From assembly GCF_023898315.1 (NCBI RefSeq), contig NC_064621.1, forward strand, positions 135,530,521-135,594,520: 64,000 bases of DNA, written 5' to 3'. This document shows positions 34,115-45,834 of the stretch, piece by piece. The notes beneath the pieces were generated by a model, which was not told where the DNA came from, made no database searches, and was given only the letters and a program-made list of their open reading frames with translations. The stretch comes from Schistocerca nitens. Lineage: Eukaryota; Arthropoda; Insecta; Orthoptera; Acrididae. How positions within the stretch are numbered: the first letter of the stretch is position 1; every line of letters starts with the position of its first letter. The position numbers were made by a program, and so were the translations under genes.

Positions 34115-37100
34115 ATGATTCATCTGGCTACTATTAATTTCTATACGAACTGTGAAATGTCTGCCATTAAGGTTTCACTAACCAGGCTCGAACAAACACA
34201 AATACACCAAAATCGTGTGAGAAATAATGTAAAGGTCTCTTATTGCACTAGTGATACTCCCGCATCTGCAAAACTCTGCAGTCGTCCGTTCGAGGCCTCT
34301 GCGTATGCAATGCCGCATTTGCACACTGACCTGCCGGTACGCCAGTCGGGACCACTAGGGACGGTGCAGTGTGCCTCTGAGGTTGCGTTTTCTGACATTA
34401 TTTGTGTACTGAAGCGTCAGATGGCTCGGCGAATGGTAATCAATCCTGCTAATGTATTGCGATTGGTTGAGATGATGTTACGAAGAACCCTTCTTCGTGA
34501 AGATGGTATTGGTGTACAAGACGAATCATTCGCATGTTTTCTGGTATCTATTATAGTGCAGAAATATCAACATAAGTTAGAAACAGATACTGTTGTAACA
34601 CTAACACATAATGATGATGATAGGGATTATAATGACGAACAACTCATTGCAAACGGTAGTGCTACGGAAAGTGCGGGAAGAGGCGATGGAAGCAGTGACA
34701 GTGAATACCAACCGTCTCCCAAGAAGAAGGTTAAAGTTGCAAGTATCATTACGGGGTTTGATGACAACACACTGGAGAACATGCTCGATGATTATTACGT
34801 AAGAGGTTTCGACACATACGACAAGCTTCTGAAAAGTTACCCTAAACTGAAGTCTAAAAGCAATATTAAAAACGTACTGGATTACGTGGCAAAGAAAAGA
34901 GAAGGAAATACAGTTTTCAAAGGAAATCGTACATTGCTGTTCAAGACCATCAAGGAGCGTGTAATGGCGAAATTCGATGAAGCACGAGAATGCGCTTCCG
35001 CCGTTCATTATTGGCATTTACAACATTGGCCATTGGACGTAGCCAGAAATCTCGGGTGTACAAACTTTACAGCTTCACTAGGATTTATTACTAATTTGAA
35101 AAAGGAGTTTAGGATGGTATCACGCCGTATCACAATGCTCCAAGCACGAAAAGATAAGGATGACGAAGAAGAGCTGATTGAAAGAGTTCAAAAGTTTGTT
35201 GCTGACGTCAATGAGCATATCGCGAGAGAAAACATCGATATTAGTTCTGTATGGAACTGTGATCAGAGTCAGTTCAACTATGAACTTTCTTGTGACAGAA
35301 CACTATCCATGAAATGGGAGAGAAACACTGTAGTGATGTTTTAGTGGTTAACTGTGCAACACATAGTTACATGATCGATGTTGCTATATCAATGGACGGA
35401 CGATTGGCAGACAAACTGTATTTGCTTCCAAGAAACCAGTGGAAAGTTTGGACCCCGCGTGTCACGGGAAATAGAAACGCGGTGCCCACCAAATGTCGTC
35501 GTCGATGTAAGTGTGAGTGGGAAGATGACGAAACAACATCTGAAGACGTTTTTTCTGTCAGTTTTGAATCCACATTTGTCGAGAAAGTCATTAGTACTTT
35601 GTGACTCCTGGTCTGGACATAAGGATGAACGAGTACTACTGGAAGCATCTGGCGGAAAACATGTAGATTTAAAAATCATTCCGCCTAAAACTACAAAATA
35701 TGCACAACCTCTGGATGTGTATTCTTCAGGCAATATAAAATACAGGGTTATTACAAATGATTGAAGCGATTTCACAGCTCTACAATAACTTTACTATTTG
35801 AGATATTTTCACAATGCTTTGCACACACATACAAAAACTCAAAAAGTTTTTTTAGGCATTCACAAATGTTCGATATGTGCTCCTTTAGTGATTCGGCAGA
35901 CATCAAGCCGATAATCAAGTTCCTCCCACACTTGGCGCTGCATGTCCCCATCAATGAGTTCGAAAGCATCGTTGATGCGAGCTCGCAGTTCTGGCACGTT
36001 TCTTGGTAGAGGAGGTTTAAACATTGAATCTCTCACATAACCCCACAGAAATAAATTGCATGGGGTTAAATCGGGAGAGCGTGGAGGCCATGACATGAAT
36101 TGCTGATCATGATCTCCACCACGACCGATCCATCGGTTTTCCAATCTCCTCTTTAAGAAATGCCGAACATCATGATGGAAGTGCGGTGGAGCACCATCCT
36201 GTTGAAAGATGAAGTCGGCGCTGTCGGTCTCCAGTTGTGGCATGAGCCAATTTTCCAGCATGTCCAGATACACGTGTCCTGTAACGTTTTTTTCGCAGAA
36301 GAAAAAGGGGCCATAAACTTTAAACCGTGCGATTGCAGAAAACACGTTAACTTTTGGTGAATTGCGAATTTGCTGCACGAATACGTGAGGGTTCTCTACC
36401 GCCCAGATTCGCACATTGTGTCTGTTCACTTCACCGTTAAGAAAAAATGTTGCTTCATCACTGAAAACAAGTTTCGCACTGAACGCATCCTCTTCCATGA
36501 GCTGTTGCAACCGCGCCGAAAATTCAAAGCGTTTGACTTTGTCTTCGGGTGTCAGGGCTTGTAGCAATTGTAAACGGTAAGGCTTCTGCTTTAGCCTTTT
36601 CCTTAAGATTTTCCAAACCGTCGGCTGTGGTACGTTTAGCTCCCTGCTTGCTTTATTCGTCGACTTCCGCGGGCTACGCGTGAAACTTGCCCGCACGCGT
36701 TCAACCGTTTCTTCGCCGACCCGTTGATTTCCCCTTACAGAGGCATCCAGAAGCTTTAAACTGCGCATACCATCGCTGAATGTAGTTAGCAGTTGGTGGA
36801 TCTTTGTTGGACTTCGTCCTGAAGTGTCGTTGCACTGTTATGACTGACTGATGTGAGTGCATTTCAAGCACGACATACGCTGTCTCGGCTCCTGTCGCCA
36901 TTTTGTCTCACTGCGCTCTCGAGCGCTCTGGCGGCAGAAACCTGAAGTGCGGCTTCAGCCGAACAAAACTTTATGAGTTTTTCTACGTATCTGTAGTGTG
37001 TCGTGACCATATGTCAATGAATGGAGCTACAGTGAATTTATGAAGTCGCTTCAGTCATTTGTAATAGCCCTGTATATGCCAAGAGAATAACAGACTTCAT

Positions 37101-37411
37101 TAAACTACGTTCCAGTAATATGCAGCCGAAATTGCACGACAGATTCTTTATCATGAATATGCATTCTGTCATTTACAATCAGTTATCTGCGGGAGTATAC
37201 AGACCAATGCTTCGTTACGCGTGGCAGAACGCTGGCTACGATATTGGTGAACCAGTGAACAACTTCAAGTGTCATTGACGTGGCGTTCAACGCTGATATT
37301 ATAGAATGTGCAAATACGCCATGCGATCAACTTACATTTCTTCACTGTGCGTTTTGCAGTCATTCGTATTGCTCGGAGCATTTTATTGATATTCCGCATT
37401 TACATTTATAG
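34115..37411 (+). pseudogene. Pogo-like DDE transposase gene, frameshifted and split by a mariner
   Basis: The first frame (34115-35344, 409 codons) holds an acidic stretch (residues ~157-200), a basic PKKKVKV that looks like a nuclear localisation signal (202-208), a CENP-B-type DNA-binding segment (ASLGFITNLKKEFRMVSRRI, ~320-340) and the first catalytic Asp in VWNCDQSQFNYE (383). A shifted frame (35378-35764) gives CDSWSGHKDE and IPPKTTKYAQPLDVY, the second and third Asp, 36 residues apart. Frames change near 35335 and again near 35430. After the mariner (35743-37072) the frame resumes at 37075 and encodes FIMNMHSVIYNQLSAGVYRP and a Cys/His-rich end with CAFCSHSYCSEHF, after one more shift near 37275. 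No terminal inverted repeats were found, so transposon or dead domesticated gene cannot be told apart. Confidence 0.85.
35743..37072 (-). mobile_element. Mariner-family transposon, DD41D, inserted in the pogo-like gene
   Basis: Inverted repeats CAGGGTTATTACAAATGATT and its near-inverse ending AATAGCCCTG at 37072 sit inside TA (35741-35742 and 37073-37074). The transposase is on minus: N-terminal part 36701-36901 (IQRWYAQFKASGCLCKGKS, helix-turn-helix) and main frame 35860-36768 (302 codons). Catalytic residues: FSDEATFF, QQDGAPPHFH and SPDLTPCNLFLWG. The last two Asp are 41 residues apart, the spacing of the rosa group. One frame change between the two frames near 36730 separates it from a full ~345-residue protein. 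The 1330-bp length is normal. It looks fairly young. Confidence 0.92.
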
Positions 37412-37821
37412 TTAAGATTGCTGCATTGCGTATGACGTCTACAATTACATCTACAGTGATATCTAGAGCATGACTGCAGAGTTTTGCAGAAAATCGACAC
37501 CCACCAACACATTCAGAGGTACATAATGATCCTGTAACCAAACATACAAATCTGTTTGTTCGAGCCCAAGTCCGTCATCTTTGGCCCTCCCGGCGCACAG
37601 CGTCACCAAAGAATTCCCAGCCACGTGCTCGATGGACCACTTGCTCCGGCCGTTATGACGCACCACGCGGATGCTAACGAACTCGGCCCTGCTGCGCGGC
37701 CCGAGCGGTGCCCGCCAACTCTGAACTTTAGAATATTCCCAGGTCGCCGCAACTCGCCGGTTACCTCACACTCAGCACTCCGCAGCTGAGGCCAGTACAC
37801 ACCTACACCCGACAAAGGCAC
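37412..37821. other. Unassigned DNA
   Basis: GC-richer stretch with overlapping frames on both strands (37463-37666 minus, 37556-37789 plus), none convincing. Confidence 0.45.
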
Positions 37822-37830
37822 TCTCTAAAT

Positions 37831-38670
37831 TTTTTTTTTTTTTTTTTTGGTCATCAGTCCACTGACTGGTTTGATGCGGCCCGCCACGAATTCCTTTCCT
37901 GTGCTAACCTCTTCATCTCAGAGTAGCACTTGCAACCTACGTCCTCAATTATTTACTTGACGTATTCCAATCTCTGTCTTCCTCTACAATTTTTGCCCTC
38001 TACAGCTCCCTCTAGTACCATGGAAGTTATTCCCTCATGTCTTAGCAGATGTCCTATCATCCTGTCGCTTCTCCTTATCAGTGTTTTCCACATATTCCTT
38101 TCCTCTCCGATTCTGCATAGAACCTCCTCATTCCTTACCTTATCAGTCCACCTAATTTTTAACATTCGTCTATAGCACCACATCTCAAATGCTTCGATTC
38201 TCTTCTGTTCCGGTTTTCCCACAGTCCATGTTTCACTACCATACAATGCTGTACTCCAGACGTACATACTCAGAAATTTCTTCCTCAAATTAAGGCCGGT
38301 ATTTGATATTAGTAGACTTCTCTTAGTCAGAAATGCCTTTTTTGCCATAGCGAGTCTGCTTTTGATGTCCTCCTTGCTCCGTCCGTCATTGGCTATTTTA
38401 CTGCCTAGGTAGCAGAATTCCTTAACTTCATTGACTTCGTGACCATCAATCCTGATGTTAAGTTTCTCGCTGTTCTCATTTCTACTACTTCTCATTACCT
38501 TCGTCTTTCTCCGATTTACTCTCAAACCATACTGTGTACTCATTAGATTGTTCATTCCGTTCAGCAGATCATTTAATTCTTCTTCACTTTCACTCAGGAT
38601 AGCAATGTCATCAGCGAATCGTATCATTGATATCCTTTCACCTTGTATTTTAATTCCACTCCTGAACCTT
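37831..38670 (-). mobile_element. 5'-truncated LINE 3' end (family 2)
   Basis: The minus frame 37953-38627 (224 codons) starts at the RT active site MIRFADDIAILSESEEELND and runs through EVKEFCYLGSKIANDGRSKE, ALYGSETWTVGKPEQKRIEA and AVEGKNCRGRQRLEYVK. It is related to family 1 but has its own sequence and a poly(A) tail (T run at 37829-37848) instead of (CAA)n. TCTCTAAAT at 37822-37830 and 38671-38679 is the target duplication. Confidence 0.93.
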
Positions 38671-38679
38671 TCTCTAAAT

Positions 38680-39192
38680 TATTCGAACAGTACTTTGGAA
38701 TGTCACAAACGAAATTTCCCCATAAATATTACATTCAGAGTACAACTTCGAAATTAATTACCGTTCTGCAGATTTTCATTTTAACGTGAATCTGCGAGTT
38801 TGCGGGCCTCCGTGTTGTGCCACCTGTATTTCTGCCTGTGAATAAACGTCCGCGCTACAGTCGCCAGAATATTAGCGTCGCTCGGCGGCGCGCTTAACTA
38901 TAAAAAAAATTTTAAAAAAATTGTAAATTCGGGCGCGACGAGTTGTAAACGGGGCGAGACGGTTTTAAAATTGTGTCGGACCAACAGCGGCCGGTCGCCC
39001 GCACACAGACGGGCACCTGCCGCCGCTCGGCGAGAGCCGGTTGTGCGCGCACCGCGCTTTTGCGCCGCGTCCTTTTGTCGCAGATACGGGCGCGCGGGCA
39101 CCGTTTGAAAAGGGGGACTCGCGACAAAGCGCGCGTCTGGCGGATACCGCTGCTGCCGCGACGGCTGTGTCTGCGTTGCATCCTGTTCTGCC

Positions 39193-39230
<38 letters not shown>

Positions 39231-39780
39231 TTCTCCCCTGCCACCACGTTTTGTTACCATTTTTACACGCGCTGTAATTAGCACGTCGGGCGTAAGCGCA
39301 GTGGCGGGTATGGAGAGAGATGTGGAAGGGTGCCGTACTTCTTGTGTCGGCTAATTTGAAAGGCAGGCGTTTGACGTGTGACGCGGCAGATTCAGCGGCT
39401 AAACCGGCGACGCGTTCGCCAGCCGCGCCCCCACACACAACCGCTCACGCCGCACTCTTCTGTTTATTCTCTTGTCCAGTTCCCACGGTGCATCAACAAA
39501 CCAACGGCCGCAACATTTATACAGCAAGTTGCATACTCCCACAGTATCCTTAGGGGCCTGTGATACAGTCATAACAGAACTTTCTTTCTCCAGAAATAAA
39601 GGATGGCTCAAGATTAAAGTCAAGATGAATACGAAGTTGTACGGTAATATTTCACCTATATTCCGTTGGTACCAGAATGATTCCGTCCATCCTTGTTTAG
39701 TCCTAATGGTGCGTGGGAAGAAGTTCAATACGACCTCAAATTTCCTTTATTTTCTCATCGCAGTCGCTCAGTGTTACATA
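38680..39780. other. CpG-rich block and flanks, no gene recognised
   Basis: Positions ~38870-39180 and 39280-39430 are GC-rich with many CpG steps, unlike the AT-rich surroundings. Frames occur on both strands in several phases, as expected from stop-poor GC-rich DNA, so none is called. A host promoter or first exon is possible but unproven. Confidence 0.5.
39194..39227. repeat. (CT)n microsatellite
   Basis: About 34 bases of uninterrupted TC steps within the CpG-rich block. Confidence 0.95.
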
Positions 39781-41096
39781 CAGGGTGCGTCAAAAAAATG
39801 TATACACACTTTGAAGCGTCATGGAAAATTTATTTCCCTTTCTACAATGTTAAATTTCTGGAAATGGAAAGCTTAAAGTCCAATTGGAAAAATAAATGTA
39901 CTTTGCAAATGTGATTGATGTTCAAACTGGTGGCCTTAAGCATCAATACATTTCTGAGTACGAGTCACCACTGATTCCGTACATCGTACCAAAGTGTCCA
40001 ATGAGATTTCTGCGCACACCGCCTGAATCTCATTCCAAAGTGTGTCCAGGTTACATGGTATACGTTTGTACATCTCATCTTTTACTGCGCCCCATAAGAA
40101 GAAATCCACCGGCGTGAGGTCTGGAGAGGGTGCAGGAAACTCGATTGGTCCCCTGCGCCCTATCCACTGGTCTGGCACATTGTGATCCAGGTATGCTCGT
40201 ACGTCCCTATGATAGTGCGGCGGGGCGCAGTCTTGTTCGATATAAATTCATCATTACCGTATAATGCACGAATGGCAGGGAATATGGAGACAGCAAGCAT
40301 TGTTAGGTACGTTTCTCCAGTAACATTACCTTCAAAGCGAAAAGACCCAATGAGTCCCCTTGCAGACAAACCACACCACACATTTACACCAGGCAAATTC
40401 ACAGCCTTTTCAACTGTAATGTGAGGATTATCTTCAGCCCAGTACGCACAATTGTGCCTATTGACAGTTTCGTTGAGTTTGAATTGGGCTTCATCCGACC
40501 AAATTATGCTACCCATAAATCCTGGTTCACGTCTCACCATCTCCTGAACCCATTCACAAAATTCTAACCTTCGATCTGGATTGTCGTCACTTAGTTGTTG
40601 CACCAGCCTTGGAATGTACACACGAAACTTGCCTTTCTTCAGAATGCGTAGCACACTACTAGCACTTACCTTACTCTCACATGCCACTTGCCTTTAAGAT
40701 TTTTGAGGCGAGCGCTGAAACAGTTTCAAGACCGCAGTTGTGGAATTATCACTTGTAGCTGTACGAGGTCGCCCTGATCGACCTTTATGAACATCACACA
40801 CTGTTCCATGAATTTCGAATTTGTCTCGTAAACGTGTAATTGTTAACCTTGAAGGTGGTTCCGTACCATACTCACTTGTCCACTGTCTTCGAACCGCAGC
40901 TGCATTCTCAAACTTCCAGTACCACTTAATTATCTGCTTCCGCGCTTCAAAGCTCAAACGCACGTCCGCCATGTTGCAGTTACTTCCTTGCCACTGCTGC
41001 CACCTGTTGAACAAAACATAACATTTAGCCTTGTAGAAAGGGAAATAAATTGTCTATGACAGTTCAAAGTGTGTATACATTTTTTGACGCACCCTG
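39781..41096 (-). mobile_element. Mariner-superfamily transposon, full length, broken frames
   Basis: Ends CAGGGTGCGTCAAAAAAATG and the inverse CATTTTTTGACGCACCCTG lie inside TA. Minus frames cover the transposase in order: 40694-41014 (N-terminal helix-turn-helix, FEIHGTVCDVHKGRSGRP linker), 40160-40687 (first Asp in IIWSDEAQFKLNETVNRHN) and 39936-40178 (WIGRRGPIEFPAPSPDLTP, third Asp). The second Asp, in IEQDCAPPHYH, is in a shifted frame near 40225. There are about 36 residues between the last two Asp. At 1316 bp the length is normal. At least two shifts inactivate it. Confidence 0.9.
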
Positions 41097-41098
41097 TA

Positions 41099-41667
41099 TA
41101 TAAAAGGAGGTAATAGGTTGCCGATTGTTATTGGAACGTACTCTCTCGGAGTTCCAACAGTACAGTTCTACGTGACCCACAACGCCTCTCGTGTAGCGTC
41201 TGGCAGTGGAGCTTGTTGAGCATCTCTGTTACGATCTCGCCCCTGCTTAAGCGTCCATTGGCTAAGCGTGCCGTTCTTCATTGGTTGCTCCCTGTCTCCT
41301 GTGCTAATGTAACAGGGTAAGGAATGATCAGACAAGAGTTTTGTAAGCCACTTCTTTTGTGAATGAATTACATTTAGACATAAAAGTTTTCTGAGTATGG
41401 TACCGCGTCATATTGTATAAAACTACTGCTGGAGAAAAACCCAACATTTCGATCACGGTTGCAGCGGCCGTCTTTTGGGTCTACTGGTCACGAGGAGATC
41501 GAGAAGAAGCCGCTGCAACCGTGGTCGAAACGTTGGTTTTTCTCCAGCAGTAGTTTTATACAATTTCCTTAATATTCGTTAAATGAATCTAAGTTTGGCA
41601 TCTGATACTCCTACAATTTATTTTGTACGTTCATTCCACTTTCGGTCACTCCATATGGCTGCTACTA
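41099..41667. other. Unassigned DNA with one palindrome
   Basis: No gene recognised. The palindrome at 41412-41564 is the only clear structure. Confidence 0.5.
41412..41564. repeat. Small foldback repeat, ~55-bp arms
   Basis: ATTGTATAAAACTACTGCTG at 41412 recurs inverted to 41564. Arms are 41412-41467 and 41510-41564, with ~42 bp between and three or four mismatches. Inner arm ends read GGTTGCAGCGG / CCGCTGCAACC. No flanking duplication was seen. Confidence 0.9.
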
Positions 41668-41679
41668 CCTATTTTACCG

Positions 41680-41871
41680 CCGGCCGGAGTGGCCGAGCGG
41701 TTCTAGGCGCTACAGTCTGGAACCGCGCGACCGCTACGGCCACAGGTTCGAATCCTGCCTCGGGCATGGATGTGTGTGATGTCCTTAGGTTAGTTAGGTT
41801 TAAGTAGTTCTAAGATTTAGAGGACTGATGACCTTAGATGTTAAGTCCTATAGTGCTCAGAGCCATTTGAA
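41680..41871 (+). mobile_element. tRNA-derived SINE (type A)
   Basis: Full-length copy with a perfect 12-bp duplication CCTATTTTACCG at 41668-41679 and 41872-41883. Confidence 0.95.
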
Positions 41872-41883
41872 CCTATTTTACCG

Positions 41884-43000
41884 AGTTACAATTTGCAGTG
41901 ATTTATCGCCGACAATATAATCGACCCAACAGTAGAGGGTCTCTTCGTCAATTTCTGCTCTTAGCATTACATTGAAGTACGTTCAGATTCAAGTGCCAGC
42001 ACCTGGAACAGAGGTAATTCCTTTGCTGGTCTTTCTACATTTTACGGGCGTTGCAACCCTCCTGTCGGCAGTGTCATCTTTCGCAAATATCCTTCCGGTG
42101 CCTCTAGTATTATCTGCTAGATCATTGCTAAGAATTAGCAATGGCCCAGTAACACGTCTTCGTGATACTCAACAAACTACCTTTATGTATGCTAACTCAT
42201 TCCTTTAGAAATTACGTGTTGGCGTTGCTAATTGGTGAGACAGAATTCTCAGCCTCGATTCCGGACTCTTCTATGGCGAAACGACGCGTGAGCGCTTGTG
42301 CAATTCACCAGTCTCATTTCTCAATGTACTAGTCTGACAACGTCTCGGGTTACAAACTGGGGCAAAGGTATGCTCCTCCCTTCAGACTTCTTAGCCAGAA
42401 GGTGTGCTTTTTCTCCCTCGTTTAAATATTGTACTTTGGGATAGAGGAACTTAAGTAATGAAAGGGTGGCCTAAATACAAGAATCAAAACAATTATTTTG
42501 AAGCTAGCTTTCAGTGTAAGAGCAAGACCTGGAAACATAAGCGTTATCAAGGATATCGTAATCAGAGTTTCACGAATTTAATTTGACTAGCAGGGCTACG
42601 AGTGGCACATGTAAGGTAAGAGATAACACAAAACAAGTGTGATCAACTGAGCTAATCTCACGCCACCATAGGGTCTTTCAATACTGCCTACAGACCCGGG
42701 TATGGAAAGGGAGTTTGATACAGACGGGAGGGAAGCACTGGGTTACTAGTACAGGTGCAACTAATGTCTTGGTACCTGGCCGTGCTTGGTATGTTGCCAG
42801 GCAGTCATGAAAGGACATGATTTCTGCTCTTTCAAAAATGGTGTCTTCCGTTCATGTAATGCGTGGATTCTCAACATCCCGTTGGTGGCTGCAGAAAGTT
42901 TCTTTCACATTTCCGGCTACAGGTTCCTTCTATCAAAACGCTCGAAATGACGCCCTCTACAGTCTTCCCAGTTTCTGAAACGTTATTCTGTAACACGTTA
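41884..43000. other. Unassigned DNA
   Basis: No gene recognised. The frame 41972-42208 has no visible domain. Confidence 0.45.
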
Positions 43001-43002
43001 TA

Positions 43003-44898
43003 CAGGGTGGTTCATTGATCGTGACCGGGCCAAATATATCACGAAATAAGCGTCAAATGAAGAAACTAGAAACAACGAAACTTGTCCAGTTTGAAGGGGG
43101 AAACCAGATGGCGTCATGGTTGGACTGCTAAATGGCGCTGCCATAGGTCAAACGGATATCAACTGCGTTTTTTAAAATAGGAACCCCCATTTTTATTACA
43201 TATTCGTGTAGTAAGTAAAGAAATATGAATGTTTTAGTTGGACCACTTTTTTCGCTTTGTGATAGATGGCGCTGTAATAGTCACATACATATGGCTGACT
43301 ATTTTAGACGCACAGCTGGTAACAGGTAGGTTTTTTTAAATTAAAATACAGAACGTAGGTACGTTTGAACATTTTGTTTCGGTTGTTCCAGTGTGATACA
43401 TGTACCTTTGTGAACTTATCATATCTGAGAACGCATGCTGTTAGAGCGTGATTACCTGTAAATACCACATTAATGCAATAAATGCTCAAAATGATGTCCG
43501 TCAACCTCAGTGCATTTTGCAATACGTGTAACGACATTCCTCTCAACAGCGAGTAGTTCGCATTCCGTAATGTTCGCAAATGCATTGACAGTGCGCTGAC
43601 GCTTGTTGTCAGGCGTTGTCGGTGGATCACGATAGCAAATATCTTTCAACTTTCCCCACAGAAAGAAAGCCGGGGACGTCAGTTCCGGTGAACGTGCGGG
43701 CCATGGTATGGTGCTTCGACGACCAATCCACCTGTCATGGAATTTGCTATTCAATACCGCTTCAACCGCTCGTGAGCTATGTGCCGGACATCCATCATGT
43801 TGAAAGTACATCGCCATTCTGTCATGCAGTAAACATCTTGTAGTAACAACGGTATAACATCACGTAGGAAACCAGCATACATTGCACCATTTAGATTGCC
43901 ATCGATAAAATGGGGGCCAATTATCCTTCCTCCCATAATGCCGCTCCATACATTAACCCGCCAAGGTCGCTGATGTTCCACTTGTCGCAGCGATCGTGGA
44001 TTTTCCGTTGCCGAATAGTGCATATTATGCCGGTTTACGTTACCGCTGTTGGCGAATGACGCTTCGTCGCTAAATAGAACGCGTGCAAATAATCTGTCAT
44101 TGTCCCGTAATTTCTCTTGTGCGCAGTGGCAGAACTGTACATGACGTTCAAAGTTGTCGCCATGCAATTCCTGGTACAGAGAAATATGGTACGGGTGCAA
44201 TAGATGTTGATGTAGCATACTCAACACCGACGTTTTTGAGATTCTCGATTCTCGCAGTTTGTCTGCTACTGATGTGCGGATTAGCCGCGACAGCAGCTAA
44301 AACACCTACTTGGGCATTATCTTTTGTTGCAGGTCATGGTTGACCTTTCACATATGGCTGAACACTTCCTGTTTTCTTAAATAACGTAACTATGCGGCGA
44401 ACGGTCCGGACACTTGGATGATGTCGTCCAGGATACCGAGCAGCATACATAGCACACGCCCGGTGGGCATTTTGATCACAATATCCAAACACCAACACGA
44501 TATCGACCTTTTCCGCAATTGGTAAACGGTCCATTTTAACACTGGTAATGTATCACGAAGCAAATACCGTCCGCACTGGTGGAATGTTACGTGATACGAC
44601 GTACTTATACGTTTGTGACTATTACAGCGCCATCTGCCACAATGCGAAAAAATGTGGTCCAACTAAAACATTCATATTTCTTTGCGTACTACACGAATAT
44701 GTAACAAAAACTGGGGGATCCTATTTTAAAAAACGCAGTTGATATCCGTTTGACCTATGGCAGCGCCGTCTAGCGGTCCAACCATAGTGCCATCTGGTTT
44801 CCCTCTTCAAGCTAGACGAGTTTCGTTCTTTTTAGTTTTCTCGTTTGACGCTTATTTCGTGAGATATTTCGCCTGGTTACTATCAATGGACCATCCTG
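43003..44898 (-). mobile_element. Mariner-superfamily transposon with ~300-bp inverted repeats
   Basis: CAGGGTGGTTCATTGATCGT at the left pairs with the inverse ending at 44898, inside TA. The inverted similarity continues to about 43300 and 44605. Minus frames encode the transposase in pieces: 44334-44534 (N-terminal, ACAMYAARYPGRHHPSVRTV), 43751-44227 (first Asp in VLFSDEASFANSGNVNRHN) and 43470-43817 (second Asp in FQHDGCPAH, then RSPELTSPAFFLWG). The third position is Glu where relatives have SPDL. At least two frame changes. The long ends are unlike the ~30-bp ends of the other mariners here. Confidence 0.9.
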
Positions 44899-44920
44899 TA
44901 CGTATACTTCCCCTCAACAA

Positions 44921-45107
44921 TGGCTCTGAGCACTATGGGACTCAACTGCTGAGGTCATTAGTCCCCTAGAACTTAGAACTAGTTAAACCTAACTAACCTA
45001 AGGACATCACAAACATCCATGCCCGAGGCAGGATTCGAACCTGCGACCGTAGCGGTCTTGCGGTTCCAGACTGCAGCGCCTTTAACCGCACGGCCACTTC
45101 GGCCGGC
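44921..45107 (-). mobile_element. tRNA-derived SINE (type A)
   Basis: Minus-strand copy with a perfect 12-bp duplication TCCCCTCAACAA at 44909-44920 and 45108-45119. Its head has the TTAAAGGCGC variant also seen at 12976. Confidence 0.94.
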
Positions 45108-45119
45108 TCCCCTCAACAA

Positions 45120-45613
45120 AACGTGCCATTGTATACCTTATTATGATACTGTTCATAAAAATTTTCCCTTCTATTCTAAATGACTCCTCTGGAAACATAA
45201 TTCGGCTAGGTCACATAAAAAGATTGGATATCGAAGCGCTTTATGCGCCATTTCTTTTCAAAATCCCGTTTTCATTGATAATGAGCATCGGTACTCTCTT
45301 GCAAGTACGCATATTTGTTCCGGTGAAATCACGTAGAAAATATTTCAAATATTCAATACTAGAAGGCGGACGGTCTTTGAGACATGCAGTGTTTTCCTTA
45401 GGAGATCGTCAGCTACAGCTATGAACCCGTTTCATGTAATTCCATTGTATGCAACTGACTTCTCTGATTTTAAAGATGCTACCGACACATTGCTGTCAGG
45501 TGCAGGCGTGTTAGAATTCGAAATGCAATATGATGTAAGTGGCTCATACTCATCCATCCTAAACAGCTACTAAAAATTCTTATTCTGACACAGATGAATG
45601 GAAAAATGTCAAT
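45120..45613. other. Unassigned DNA
   Basis: The frame 45143-45424 (93 codons) has no recognised domain. No repeats seen. Confidence 0.45.
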
Positions 45614-45625
45614 GTACTGAAAAGA

Positions 45626-45822
45626 TTGGTTCAAATGGCTCTGAGCACTATGCAACTTAACTTCTGAGGTCATCAGTCGCCTAGAACTTAGAACTAATTA
45701 AACCTAACCAACCTAAGGACATCACACACATCCACGCCCGAGGCAGGATTCGAACCTGCGACCGTAGCGGTCGCACGGCTCCAGACTGTAGCGCCTAGAA
45801 CCGCACGGCCACTCCGGCTGGC
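45626..45822 (-). mobile_element. tRNA-derived SINE (type A)
   Basis: Minus-strand full-length copy with a perfect 12-bp duplication GTACTGAAAAGA at 45614-45625 and 45823-45834. Confidence 0.95.
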
Positions 45823-45834
45823 GTACTGAAAAGA

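Noticed and set aside
34115-35344. Intact host gene
   Set aside because: The frame ends in the middle of a DDE core whose remaining motifs are in other frames and beyond a mariner.
37463-37666. Retroelement protease fragment
   Set aside because: VPLNVLVGVDFLQ slightly recalls an aspartic protease C-terminal motif, but no active-site DTG or neighbouring pol part was found.
38965-39438. 157-codon protein on minus and overlapping frames
   Set aside because: It crosses a CT microsatellite (Arg-Glu runs) in CpG-rich DNA and competes with other frames on both strands.
45143-45424. 93-codon protein on plus
   Set aside because: No domain, no clear start context, and short frames of this size are common by chance here.
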